Assembly (NCBI GenBank): GCA_900550445.1
Contig: URSF01000005.1
Coordinates: 28,457-92,456 of the forward strand
Source of the DNA: an uncultured Rhodospirillaceae bacterium
Lineage (GTDB): Bacteria; Pseudomonadota; Alphaproteobacteria; CAAGCB01; CAG-977
DNA length: 64,000 nucleotides
Direction of reading: 5' to 3'
Part shown: piece by piece, positions 8,532 to 17,097 of the stretch
How positions within the stretch are numbered: the stretch's first letter is position 1
How the letters are laid out: each line of letters begins with the position of its first letter
Translations under genes and position numbers: made by a program
The notes under the pieces: generated by a model
What the model saw: the letters and a program-made list of their open reading frames with translations, nothing else
The model's database searches: none
What the model was told of the DNA's origin: nothing

Positions 8532-9671
8532 TTATGCCGGAGATTCTGCTACGGCAATATTATTTTGTCTTTCCTTGCTGGAACGCAGGGCATTAAACGC
8601 GCGCAGCAAAACCGAATCGATCGTTTCGTCCGTTTCCGCACGTGTGGCGATGCTGATGCTGGTCGTTACGGTGATTTTAACTTTGTCAACCATTAAATCG
8701 GACCGCATTACTTCGTCACGAATACGCTCGGCGACAATTTTAGCCCCTTCCAGCGGCGTTTCCGGCAGCAGTATCGCGAATTCAATATCCGCCAGTCTGC
8801 CCAGGTAATCAGAATCCCTGATCGAATTCTGACAGGCCGTAACGGCGACCCGGATCGCTTCGTCGCCAAAAGCCGATCCGTGTTCGCTGTTCAAAGCTTC
8901 AAACCGGTCGATCGTCATTAAAAGAACGGACAAATTCCGTTTATAACGGCGGGCGCGTTTCATTTCTTTGGCGCCGTCGTCCAAAAACTGCCGTCTGTTC
9001 AATACGCCCGTTACGGGATCAATCACCGTCATTTGACGCAGTTCGTCTTCCATTTGTTTGCGCGGCGTAATGTCAAAACCGACGGACCGTATTTCCGCCG
9101 GCGTTCCGTCCGGGCCGTATACAATCCGGTTTGTCCATGAAATCCAAATTCTTCTGCCGTCTTTGCAGATATTTTCGTTTTCATTGTCAACGTACAGACG
9201 CGGATTGTTTTTAATGCGTTCCACCAGATTCGTTAACGTCTGGCCGTGAGAATCCTTTGTCGGGACGATTGTGCCGATAATATTTTTGCCGATCAGTTCG
9301 TTTTTGTCGTCATAACCGTAAAGTTCACAGGCGTAATCGTTAACGGAAATGATGTTACCGTCTTTGTCCAGGCAAAGAAATAAGCTTTTAGTATTAGGGG
9401 AAGAATAAGGATCAAACTGGCGGTGTTTTTCTTTTTTCATGTCTTCCAGTTCTTTTTGCGCGGAAATCAAAGCGTTCTGCAATTCGACGACTTTGTTTTT
9501 CAAGGCGGCCTTTCGGGTGCGGCAGCAGGAAAAACGCCACAGCAGGTAAAGCAAAGATGCAAATAACGCAACGCATAAAATGACGGGCGCGGACGTCAGG
9601 TAAAACGGCTGATCAGCGGCCCCCGCGGGCAAAGGCAGCGTCTGGGCTGCAAAAACGGTTGATATCGGCAT
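8532..9671 (-). CDS. PAS-GGDEF protein with degenerate GGDEF motif
   Basis: The 379-residue protein has an N-terminal export-like segment, one transmembrane helix (about 29-48), a coiled-coil linker, a PAS domain (about 95-210, with SLFLCLDKDGNIISVNDYA and the PAC motif RSVGFDITPRKQMEDELRQM) and a GGDEF domain (about 215-370). The GGDEF signature reads ADIEF in GRLADIEFAILLP, so both glycines and the metal-binding Asp are replaced. Diguanylate cyclase activity is therefore unlikely; it may act as a c-di-GMP or GTP sensor, or as a scaffold. Start: ATG with a GGGGG ribosome site. A promoter is likely in the AT-rich gap shared with the divergent suf operon. Confidence 0.9.
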   Translation of the reverse strand: MPISTVFAAQTLPLPAGAADQPFYLTSAPVILCVALFASLLYLLWRFSCCRTRKAALKNKVVELQNALISAQKELEDMKKEKHRQFDPYSSPNTKSLFLCLDKDGNIISVNDYACELYGYDDKNELIGKNIIGTIVPTKDSHGQTLTNLVERIKNNPRLYVDNENENICKDGRRIWISWTNRIVYGPDGTPAEIRSVGFDITPRKQMEDELRQMTVIDPVTGVLNRRQFLDDGAKEMKRARRYKRNLSVLLMTIDRFEALNSEHGSAFGDEAIRVAVTACQNSIRDSDYLGRLADIEFAILLPETPLEGAKIVAERIRDEVMRSDLMVDKVKITVTTSISIATRAETDETIDSVLLRAFNALRSSKERQNNIAVAESPA

Positions 9672-9840
9672 TCAACCCCCTTTCTTTTTTTATCTTATTG
9701 AATTTTATCATTTTTTATTTTGTTTCTGCAATCAGTTTTTAAAGAAAAAATATTTTAACAAAATCCTTAGAAGCGTACAGCTAAAAAGAGGTATTTCATT
9801 CTTATGTTAAAAGTTATATAAAGCAAAATGCGAAAAAAGA

Positions 9841-9870
9841 TTGTATATAAGCTGTGGATTAGGCTATCTT
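9841..9870 (+). promoter_or_regulatory. Candidate sigma-70 promoter of the suf operon
   Basis: TTGTAT and TATCTT are separated by 18 bases, ending 22 bases before the sufB ATG. The rest of the gap 9672-9840 is AT-rich with no gene visible. I see no clear IscR- or RirA-type operator and no adjacent regulator gene. Confidence 0.4.
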
Positions 9871-9892
9871 CAGCCGGGTTGGAGGAAAATTG

Positions 9893-11338
9893 ATGAGTCA
9901 GGATAAAGTTTCAGCTTTGGACGCCGTTTCGGATACATATCATTATGGATTCGAAACAAAAATAGACGCGGAAACCGCGCCGAAAGGGCTGAATGAAGAC
10001 ATTATCCGCTTTATATCGGCCAAAAAAAACGAACCGGAATGGCTGCTGGATTTTCGGTTAAAGGCTTACCGTCACTGGCTGACGATGAAAGAACCGACCT
10101 GGGCAAAGGTATCTTATCCCCCGATTGATTATCAGGATATTTATTATTATGCGGCGCCGAAAACTTCCGAAGGGCCTAAAAGTCTGGACGAAGTCGATCC
10201 GGAATTGTTGAAAACGTACGACAAGCTGGGGGTGCCGTTGCGCGAACGCGAAATTCTGGCCGGCGTTGCCGTCGACGCCGTTTTCGACAGCGTGTCCGTT
10301 GCGACGACTTTCCGCGACAAACTGGCGCGGCAGGGAATTATTTTCTGCTCTATTTCCGAAGCCGTCCAAAATCACCCCGATCTGGTTCAAAAATATCTGG
10401 GATCCGTCGTACCTTATACGGATAACTTTTTTGCCTGTTTGAATTCGGCCGTTTTTACGGACGGGACTTTTGTTTATATTCCCAAAGGAATCCGCTGCCC
10501 GATGGAATTGTCGACCTATTTCCGGATTAATGCCAAAAAATCGGGGCAGTTTGAACGTACGATGATTATTGCGGACGATAATTCTTATGTCAGCTATCTG
10601 GAAGGGTGCACCGCTCCGCAGCGTGATGAAAATCAGCTGCATGCCGCGATTGTCGAAATTATCGTTATGGATAATGCCGAAGTCAAATATTCCACCGTTC
10701 AGAACTGGTATCCCGGCGACAAGGAAGGAAAAGGCGGCATTTATAACTTTGTGACCAAGCGGGGATTGTGCAAAGGCGTTAACGCCAAGCTGTCTTGGAC
10801 ACAGGTTGAAACGGGATCGGCGGTGACATGGAAATATCCGTCGTGCGTTTTGATGGGTGACAATTCGGTCGGCGAATTTTATTCCGTAGCGATTACCAAT
10901 AATTATCAACAGGCCGATACGGGAACAAAGATGATTCATATCGGCAAAAACACGTCGTCGACAATCATATCAAAAGGCATTTCTGCCGGAAAATCGCAAA
11001 ATACTTACCGCGGTTTGGTAAAAATGGCTAAAAACGCCGATAACGCGCGCAATTTTTCGCAGTGCGACAGTCTGCTGATCGGTTCTCGATGCGGGGCGCA
11101 TACGTTGCCCTATATGCTCAGCGGCAATCCGACGGCTTCGGTCGAACATGAAGCGACAACCTCTAAAATCAGCGACGATCAGTTGTTTTACTGCCGTCAA
11201 AGAGGATTGAACGCCGAGGAGGCCGTTTCTTTGATCGTCAACGGATTTTGCAAAGACGTCATGCAGAAACTGCCGATGGAATTTGCCGTCGAGGCAACGC
11301 GGCTGGTCGCTGTAACGCTGGAAGGCAGCGTCGGTTAA
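9893..11338 (+). CDS. sufB: Fe-S cluster assembly scaffold SufB
   Basis: SufB is the scaffold subunit of the SufBCD complex that builds Fe-S clusters. I choose the ATG at 9893 (481 residues) with GGAGGA at 9881-9886 over the TTG one codon upstream. Family features include YAAPKTSEGPKSLDEVDPEL near the start, CTAPQRDENQLHAA in the middle, and the C-terminal HEATTSKISDDQLFYCRQRG, with its conserved Glu/His, followed by ARLVAV-like sequence. It opens a five- or six-gene operon. The Fe-S demand here is high: PFOR, hydrogenase and glycosylase all use clusters. Confidence 0.97.
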   Translation: MSQDKVSALDAVSDTYHYGFETKIDAETAPKGLNEDIIRFISAKKNEPEWLLDFRLKAYRHWLTMKEPTWAKVSYPPIDYQDIYYYAAPKTSEGPKSLDEVDPELLKTYDKLGVPLREREILAGVAVDAVFDSVSVATTFRDKLARQGIIFCSISEAVQNHPDLVQKYLGSVVPYTDNFFACLNSAVFTDGTFVYIPKGIRCPMELSTYFRINAKKSGQFERTMIIADDNSYVSYLEGCTAPQRDENQLHAAIVEIIVMDNAEVKYSTVQNWYPGDKEGKGGIYNFVTKRGLCKGVNAKLSWTQVETGSAVTWKYPSCVLMGDNSVGEFYSVAITNNYQQADTGTKMIHIGKNTSSTIISKGISAGKSQNTYRGLVKMAKNADNARNFSQCDSLLIGSRCGAHTLPYMLSGNPTASVEHEATTSKISDDQLFYCRQRGLNAEEAVSLIVNGFCKDVMQKLPMEFAVEATRLVAVTLEGSVG

Positions 11339-11354
11339 ACGAAGGAGAAAAACA

Positions 11355-12119
11355 ATGTCAGCTTGGCTGGAAATAAAAGACCTGCATGTCAAAGTCGGCG
11401 ATAAGCCGATTTTAAACGGCCTTTCCTTGTCCGTAAATGCCGGAGAAGTACACGTTATCATGGGACCGAACGGTTCGGGAAAAAGCACTTTGTCAAACGT
11501 TTTGTGCGGTAATCCACATTATGAAGTGACCGGCGGTTTTGTGGATTTTAAAGGAAAAAATCTGCTGGATATGAGTGTGGAAGAACGGGCCTGTGCCGGT
11601 ATTTTTCTGGCTTTTCAGCACCCGATAGAACTGCCGGGCGTTTCCATGGCGACGTTTATGAAATATGCTTTGAACGCGCGGCGCAAAGCCGCCGGGGAAA
11701 AAGAGCTGGACGCCGTCGGGTTTATGAAGCGGATCAAAGTGCGCGCTCAGGCTTTGGGAATATCGGACGAAATGTTAAAACGTCCCGTCAACGTCGGATT
11801 TTCCGGCGGCGAAAAAAAACGTCTGGAAACGTTTCAAATGGCCGTTCTGGAACCTGATTTTTGCATTTTGGACGAAATGGATTCCGGATTGGACGTCGAC
11901 GCCGTCAAGGTCGCGGGCAGCGGTGTGAAAATCATGCGTTCTCCGGAACGGTCGTTTTTGGTGATTTCCCATAATATCAAATTTCTGAAAGAACAGATTA
12001 TGCCGGATAAAATCCATATTTTGATTCACGGACGCGTTGCGGCCGAAGGCGGTATGGAACTGCTGGACGAAATCGATCAAAACGGATTTGCCGGTTTTCA
12101 AAAAGAGGCCGTGGCGTAA
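11355..12119 (+). CDS. sufC: Fe-S assembly ATPase SufC
   Basis: SufC is the ABC-type ATPase of the SufBCD complex, cytosolic and not a transporter. The 254 residues hold Walker A GPNGSGKST (about 36-44), a Q-loop (LAFQHP), the signature FSGGEKKR and Walker B CILDEMDSGLD, followed by SHN as the switch His. It starts 16 bases after sufB with a GGAG ribosome site, and its stop shares one base with the sufD ATG. Confidence 0.97.
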   Translation: MSAWLEIKDLHVKVGDKPILNGLSLSVNAGEVHVIMGPNGSGKSTLSNVLCGNPHYEVTGGFVDFKGKNLLDMSVEERACAGIFLAFQHPIELPGVSMATFMKYALNARRKAAGEKELDAVGFMKRIKVRAQALGISDEMLKRPVNVGFSGGEKKRLETFQMAVLEPDFCILDEMDSGLDVDAVKVAGSGVKIMRSPERSFLVISHNIKFLKEQIMPDKIHILIHGRVAAEGGMELLDEIDQNGFAGFQKEAVA

Positions 12120-12847
12120 TGGCGGAAATTCTTTTAAAACAGCGGCTGCTGACCATTGAACCCGGCCGAACGGCGGTATTCGTCGAAAAGCAGCTGTCGG
12201 AAAAAACAGAGATTGTCGTGGGCAAAGGGGCGCATGTCCGCCATTACAGACTGCATGAAGATTTGGATCATTTTTTGGACGTGCGGCTGGAGGAAGGCGC
12301 TTCTTATGAAGTCATTACGCTGCACAGAGGAAACGGAGATCTGACTTTTTCTTTTGATCTGATGGGAACAAATGCTTTTTGCCGCAGCGACGTCGTTTAT
12401 GTTTTAACGGCGGATCAGCGTTCGGTTATCCGGTCGGACGTGCGCCACAATGCAGACAAAACCGTTTCGCGCCAGCTGGTAAAAGGCGCTGTCGGCGGAC
12501 AAGGTCGGGCCGTGTTTGAAGGCGGTATTTTTATTCCCTATGAGCGCAAAGAAATTGACGGCGCCCAGCAGCATCGCGCGCTGTTGCTCAGTTCCGATGC
12601 TTCGGTCAAAGCCGTGCCGCAGCTGGAAATTTATGCCGATGACGTGAAATGCGCCCACGGTTCGGCGATCGGAACGCTTAATCAAGATCAGCTGTTTTAT
12701 TTGAAAACCAGAGGAATTGACGACGCGCAAGCGCGGAATTTGCTGACGACGGCTTTTTTAAACGAAGTACTGGACGGCATTGAAGACGAAAATATCCGCG
12801 ACGAATTTAAACGGCTGGCGGTTGAAGGGTTGAACGATGGCGTTTGA
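12119..12847 (+). CDS. sufD: Fe-S assembly protein SufD (short)
   Basis: SufD pairs with SufB in the SufBC2D complex. The protein is 242 residues, clearly shorter than E. coli SufD (about 420). It keeps the beta-helix core and C-terminal signature (CAHGSAIGTLNQDQLFYLKT near 179, then GI, DDAQARNLLTTAFLNEVL) and lacks most of the N-terminal helical domain. The conserved CAHG segment, with Cys and His next to each other, fits the SufB-SufD interface site. Start and stop overlap sufC and sufS. Confidence 0.93.
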   Translation: MAEILLKQRLLTIEPGRTAVFVEKQLSEKTEIVVGKGAHVRHYRLHEDLDHFLDVRLEEGASYEVITLHRGNGDLTFSFDLMGTNAFCRSDVVYVLTADQRSVIRSDVRHNADKTVSRQLVKGAVGGQGRAVFEGGIFIPYERKEIDGAQQHRALLLSSDASVKAVPQLEIYADDVKCAHGSAIGTLNQDQLFYLKTRGIDDAQARNLLTTAFLNEVLDGIEDENIRDEFKRLAVEGLNDGV

Positions 12848-14057
12848 TGTTGAAAAAATCAGGGCGGATTTTCCCGCTTTGTCTTTGACGGTGCATGACA
12901 AGCCGCTGATTTTTCTGGACAGCGCGGCGTCGGCGCAAAAGCCTTTATGCGTTTTAGACGCCATGCGGGCGCAGTATTTGAACGAATATGCGAACGTTCA
13001 CCGCGGCATGTATGAATTGTCGGAAAAGGCTACGCTGAATTTTGAAAGGGCCCGGCAGAAAGTACGGCGTTTTATCAATGCCGCCGGCGATAAGGAAATT
13101 GTATTTACCCGCGGTGCGACGGATTCGATTAATCTGGTCGCCTATACCTGGGGAGCGGCAAATTTAAAAGCCGGCGACGAGATCATTTTGTCGCAGGCAG
13201 AGCATCATTCCAATATTGTTCCCTGGCAGATTTTGCAGGAACGGATCGGATTCCGGATAAAAGTCGTTCCCGTTGACGACAAGGGCGATTTTATATTTGA
13301 AGAGTATCTGAAACTGTTAAGCGGCAAGACGAAATTAGTTTCCGTAGCGCATGTTTCCAATGTTTTGGGAACGGTTTTCCCGGTTAAAGATATTATTCGC
13401 GCCGCGCACGGGGCCGGAGCCGTTGTTTTGCTTGACGGTTGTCAGGCGGCGACGCACATGCCCGTTGACGTGCAGGATCTGGAATGTGATTTTTATGCTT
13501 TTTCCGGGCATAAACTTTACGGGCCGACGGGGATCGGCGTTTTATACGGAAAACTGAATATTTTAAAGGAAATGCCCCCGTTTGAAGGCGGCGGCGATAT
13601 GATCAAAAGCGTTTCTTTTGAAAAAAGCGTCTGGGCCGAACCGCCGGCGCGGTTTGAAGCCGGAACGCCGGCCATTATGCAGGCGGTCGGGCTGGGACAT
13701 GCGATTGATTATGTCAGTGCAATCGGCATGGACGCGATTGACGCGCATGAACGCCAATTATGCGCCGAAATGCAAAAAGAAGTCGGCGCGATTCCCGGCG
13801 TCAGGATTATCGGTAATTCCGATAACAAGGCCGCCGTCGTCAGCTTTGTCGCCGATTTCGCGCACCCGCAGGATATAGCCATGGTGCTGGATCAGGAAGG
13901 GGTCGCCGTGCGGACGGGGCATCATTGCGCGCAACCGCTGCACGAACGTTTCGGCGTTTCCGTTTCTGTCAGGGCGTCGCTGGGAGTTTATAACACTGAA
14001 AGCGATATTGAGAGTTTCATTCGGGCACTCCATAAAGTTAAGCGGTTCTTCACTTAA
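12837..14057 (+). CDS. sufS: Cysteine desulfurase SufS
   Basis: SufS is a PLP enzyme that takes sulfur from cysteine. The 406 residues include the PLP lysine in FSGHKLYGPTG (about 221-231), AEHHSNIVPW near 121, LLDGCQAATH near 198, and the catalytic Cys in VRTGHHCAQPLHERFG near 360. It overlaps sufD by 11 bases. No SufE or SufU activator is encoded in the operon as seen here, so the sulfur acceptor must be elsewhere or replaced. Confidence 0.97.
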   Translation: MAFDVEKIRADFPALSLTVHDKPLIFLDSAASAQKPLCVLDAMRAQYLNEYANVHRGMYELSEKATLNFERARQKVRRFINAAGDKEIVFTRGATDSINLVAYTWGAANLKAGDEIILSQAEHHSNIVPWQILQERIGFRIKVVPVDDKGDFIFEEYLKLLSGKTKLVSVAHVSNVLGTVFPVKDIIRAAHGAGAVVLLDGCQAATHMPVDVQDLECDFYAFSGHKLYGPTGIGVLYGKLNILKEMPPFEGGGDMIKSVSFEKSVWAEPPARFEAGTPAIMQAVGLGHAIDYVSAIGMDAIDAHERQLCAEMQKEVGAIPGVRIIGNSDNKAAVVSFVADFAHPQDIAMVLDQEGVAVRTGHHCAQPLHERFGVSVSVRASLGVYNTESDIESFIRALHKVKRFFT

Positions 14058-14083
14058 CTTTAATTACAAAAGGAGTTGATAAT

Positions 14084-14269
14084 ATGATGAATGAAAAAAA
14101 AGGTTGCGGCTGCGGTTCAAAGTCCGCTGACAAAACAATGGATCATTCCGCGGATACGACGGATCGCGTCGGGCCGACGCAAAGCGGCGAAAAGATCGGC
14201 ATGTCTGAAAAGGACATGAACGAAATGAAAAATGAAACGAAAGGCTACAAAGCCGCTGCGAAAAAATAA
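14084..14269 (+). CDS. Small Cys-rich hydrophilic protein in the suf operon
   Basis: This 61-residue protein has a clear AGGAG ribosome site at 14071-14075. It opens MMNEKKGCGCGSKS, with two Cys in a Gly-rich stretch, and is otherwise highly charged and low in hydrophobic residues, so probably mostly disordered. No family is recognised. Its place between sufS and the sufT-like gene suggests an Fe-S related role such as metal or sulfur binding, but that is inference from context. Confidence 0.65.
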   Translation: MMNEKKGCGCGSKSADKTMDHSADTTDRVGPTQSGEKIGMSEKDMNEMKNETKGYKAAAKK

Positions 14270-14367
14270 TTTTCTTTTCCCGGAATTTTCTCCGTAAAGA
14301 TAAAGATTGAAAATCAGTAAAAAGCGTTGCATAAAGTTTTTTAAACGTTCTTTGTGGAGAAATGGGA

Positions 14368-15015
14368 ATGGAAGAAAAAAAGCTTTCGGATCAAAAAGGA
14401 CAGACAGCCTCTGAGGAATCGGAGGCTGTTAAAAATTTACCGCCGGCCGTTGTCGAAGACGAACTGAAAAAATTAACTCATTTTACCGGCACTCTTGAAA
14501 TTCCTCTGCCGGCTCCAATCTCCGCGCCTCAGGATCAAAAAAGCGCGGAAAACAATGATTTTTCCACACCTGAAACAGACGGGCTGTCCGCCGAGGATTT
14601 TAAGGATTTTGAAAGTCTGCTGTGGGGCGGAAACATGCCCGACGCGCCGATGATAAATTTCGGCGACGAATATGTCGTTACGCAGGGCGATCCTTTGCCG
14701 GCGGGGGCAAAGCAGGCGGCTGTCGATGAGATCGTCGCGGCCATACGCACCGTAGAAGATCCTGAATTGATGTTAAACGTTTATGATTTGGGGCTGATTT
14801 ACCGACTGGACAAGCTGGCGGACGGGGACGTCGAAATCGATATGACCGTAACGGCGCCGTCCTGTCCCGTTGCGGGATTGATGCCGAAACAAGTCGCTGA
14901 AGCCGTTTCAAAACTGGACGGAACGGGAAAAGTGACGGTCAGGCTGGTCTGGGAACCGGCTTGGACGATTGATAAAATGAGTGATGACGCTAAATATGTT
15001 TTAAATATGTTTTAA
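14368..15015 (+). CDS. sufT: SufT-like MIP18/DUF59 protein with N-terminal extension
   Basis: The C-terminal 100 residues are a MIP18 (DUF59) domain: VAAIRTVEDPELMLNVYDLG, then VTAPSCPVAGLMP with the conserved Cys, and VRLVWEPAWTIDKMSDDA. SufT-type proteins help Fe-S cluster maturation. The N-terminal half is acidic and low-complexity, and probably disordered. Two in-frame ATGs exist; 14368 is better spaced from GGAG at 14356-14359 than 14362. It is the last gene of the suf group; the gap to the small Cys-rich gene is about 100 bases without a visible terminator. Confidence 0.85.
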   Translation: MEEKKLSDQKGQTASEESEAVKNLPPAVVEDELKKLTHFTGTLEIPLPAPISAPQDQKSAENNDFSTPETDGLSAEDFKDFESLLWGGNMPDAPMINFGDEYVVTQGDPLPAGAKQAAVDEIVAAIRTVEDPELMLNVYDLGLIYRLDKLADGDVEIDMTVTAPSCPVAGLMPKQVAEAVSKLDGTGKVTVRLVWEPAWTIDKMSDDAKYVLNMF

Positions 15016-15063
15016 AATAGATTATCCTGTTATAATCATCTCTATCAATCGGTTCGGCTTAAT

Positions 15064-16563
15064 ATGAAAAAAGTACTTTCTCTTATTCTGATTCTTTCTT
15101 TTTCTTTTCTGGCTGCCTGCGAAGAAAAAGAAAGAACCATTCCGTTTGACCGGTATAATATTGTTAAAAAACAAATTATTATCGAAAACAGTACGGAAGG
15201 TTCCGCTCTGCTGTCCGTCAGGGAAAAACGGGTCGCACGTTTGTTCAGACAATATATGCGGGAGTATATTAATAAACATCGCAGTTCTACGCAGCTTTTT
15301 TCCAAATTAAAGCCGGATATAACAAAATCGGATTTGTTTCAGATGATCCGTAAAATGCCTAAAGGCGCCAATCTGCATGTTCATGCGCCGGTTATTTTGC
15401 CCGCGGAAAAATTATACGATCTGGCCGCCGAAACAAAAAACACTTATGTTTATTGGAAAAAAGGCAAAAAACAGGGGAAGTTGCAAATATTTGATCCCGC
15501 GGAAGTCCCGGACGGTTTCATACCGTTTAATCAGGCAAAAAGCAAAGGTTTGACCAAGGAAAAACTGCTGTCGTTGTGGCATTTGCATTCTCCGGATTAT
15601 TCCTGGTTTCAGCTGCGCGATATTTATTACAGGCTGACGTCGTTTATTAACGCCAATCCCGACGTTTATAAAGCTTATTATAAAGCTGTTTTTCAGGACG
15701 CGGCGGACGATAACATCGATCATATGGAAATACGTATGAATTTCCCGCTGTTCAAAGACAAAGCCAGCAAAAAAACGCCGGGCGCGCCGGTGTTCAAAGA
15801 AGCTTATCTGGAATTCAAAAAGGATCACCCCGATTTTTCCGTAAAGGTGATTTATACCGTCGCAAAAAGAAAACATAAATACAACGAAAGAATATTGCGG
15901 GCTTATCATGAAATGCTGGAAATAAAGAAACAAACAGCAGATTATTCGGATCCTGAAAACCCCGTTGATTTTATTGTCGGATTTGATTTGGCGGGAAACG
16001 AAGACAATTCTTTGTCCCTGACAAAATTCGTGCCCGATTTTGAAGTGCTGTATAATCAGGGACATCTGCGCGATTTATATTTGCACGCAGGCGAAAGCCG
16101 CCTGCCTCTTTCCAGCAATATTGTTGACGCTTATCTGCTGAAATCCAGACGGGTCGGGCACGGACTGAACCTGTATCGTTATCCGCAATTGACAGATAAA
16201 TTCGCCGAAGAAAAAATACCGTTGGAAATTGCGCCGATCAGTAACCAGATGTTGGGATTTGTCCGTGATTTCAGGCTGCACCCCGCTGTTGAATACATGC
16301 GTCGCGGTATCCCCATTGTGCTGGGGTCTGACGATCCGATGCTGTTCGGCAATGACGGATTGTCCTATGATTTTTTTGTCGCGGCCGTGTTCTGGAATTT
16401 ATCGCTGGGCGATATTAAACAGCTGTGCCTGAATTCAATTCAGTACAGCGCCCTTTCTGACGCAGAAAAAACGGTATTGCTGAATCAATGGATTACAAAA
16501 TGGGATCAGTTCATTGATCAGGCGGTAAAGACAGATAATCCGAACCATAAAAAAGTTAATTGA
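15064..16563 (+). CDS. Secreted adenosine-deaminase-like lipoprotein (ADGF type)
   Basis: The 499-residue protein has a lipoprotein signal (LAAC, Cys near 19). The rest fits the metal-dependent adenosine deaminase family, closest to the growth-factor (ADGF/CECR1) style. MPKGANLHVHAP (about 98-109) gives the HxH zinc pair, HAGES near 340 the third His and the catalytic Glu, RVGHGLNLYRYP near 362 the next His, and LGSDDPMLFG near 420 the metal Asp pair. It would deaminate adenosine or related nucleosides outside the cytoplasm, in line with the uridine phosphorylase gene in this window (inference). The ribosome site is weak. The gene converges with the ankyrin gene, overlapping by 8 bases. Confidence 0.88.
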   Translation: MKKVLSLILILSFSFLAACEEKERTIPFDRYNIVKKQIIIENSTEGSALLSVREKRVARLFRQYMREYINKHRSSTQLFSKLKPDITKSDLFQMIRKMPKGANLHVHAPVILPAEKLYDLAAETKNTYVYWKKGKKQGKLQIFDPAEVPDGFIPFNQAKSKGLTKEKLLSLWHLHSPDYSWFQLRDIYYRLTSFINANPDVYKAYYKAVFQDAADDNIDHMEIRMNFPLFKDKASKKTPGAPVFKEAYLEFKKDHPDFSVKVIYTVAKRKHKYNERILRAYHEMLEIKKQTADYSDPENPVDFIVGFDLAGNEDNSLSLTKFVPDFEVLYNQGHLRDLYLHAGESRLPLSSNIVDAYLLKSRRVGHGLNLYRYPQLTDKFAEEKIPLEIAPISNQMLGFVRDFRLHPAVEYMRRGIPIVLGSDDPMLFGNDGLSYDFFVAAVFWNLSLGDIKQLCLNSIQYSALSDAEKTVLLNQWITKWDQFIDQAVKTDNPNHKKVN

Positions 16564-16966
16564 TCTGATTGATCCAGTCCAAGTCGTCGTCTGATTTTAA
16601 TTCATGCGGCACTTTGACGTATTTGCTTTCCAGATAATCAATCATTAACGGGCTGAGGCATTCTATACCGGCAAAAATCATGCTGCGGTTAAAGTCTTTG
16701 CTGAGAAAATATTCAACAATTTCCCATTTGTCCCGGTCAATCGCCAAAGAAACGGCATTGCGTCCGTTCGTAACGATCTCGGACGGATCGGCTCCGTTTT
16801 CCATCAGGTATTTTACTGCCGGCAGATGATCGGCTTCAACGGCAATAAACAATAAAACGGCCGGATCGGCTCCGTCCTTTAAAAGATCATTAATTACCGC
16901 CGACAGTTCCTGCTGCGCGGCGTTTTGATTTTGAATCAGTTCTTTGAATTTCTGTTGTAAAGACAT
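16556..16966 (-). CDS. Ankyrin-repeat protein
   Basis: The 136-residue protein starts at the ATG at 16964-16966 (MSLQQKFKEL), with GGAAC upstream; a slightly longer in-frame start lacks a site. After a helical N-terminus, residues about 40-110 form two to three ankyrin units, with the typical DHLPAVKYLMENGADPSE and GRNAVSLAIDRDKWEIVEYF. There is no signal peptide, so it is probably a cytosolic protein-protein interaction module. It is a single gene between convergent and same-strand neighbours, and no partner is evident. Confidence 0.85.
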   Translation of the reverse strand: MSLQQKFKELIQNQNAAQQELSAVINDLLKDGADPAVLLFIAVEADHLPAVKYLMENGADPSEIVTNGRNAVSLAIDRDKWEIVEYFLSKDFNRSMIFAGIECLSPLMIDYLESKYVKVPHELKSDDDLDWINQIN

Positions 16967-17061
16967 TTTTTTCGTTCCGCAATAATTTCGCAAGGCAGGT
17001 TAATACACCGCGCCCCGTATGTCATTAAAAAAATAGTTTTTCCGAAAAGGCGAAACAAATA

Positions 17062-17085
17062 AAAAACCCGCCGAAGCGGGCTTTC
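17062..17085 (-). terminator. Terminator after ccrM
   Basis: On the minus strand an AGCCCGC-TTCG-GCGGGTT hairpin is followed by T residues, about 12 bases after the ccrM stop. Confidence 0.8.
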
Positions 17086-17097
17086 TATTTATAAACG

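Noticed and set aside
9890..9892. TTG as sufB start
   Set aside because: The ATG three bases later is better spaced from GGAGGA and matches the usual SufB start.
10058..10939. A 293-codon open frame antisense to sufB
   Set aside because: It mirrors the sufB reading frame, shows no family motif, and sufB is secure.
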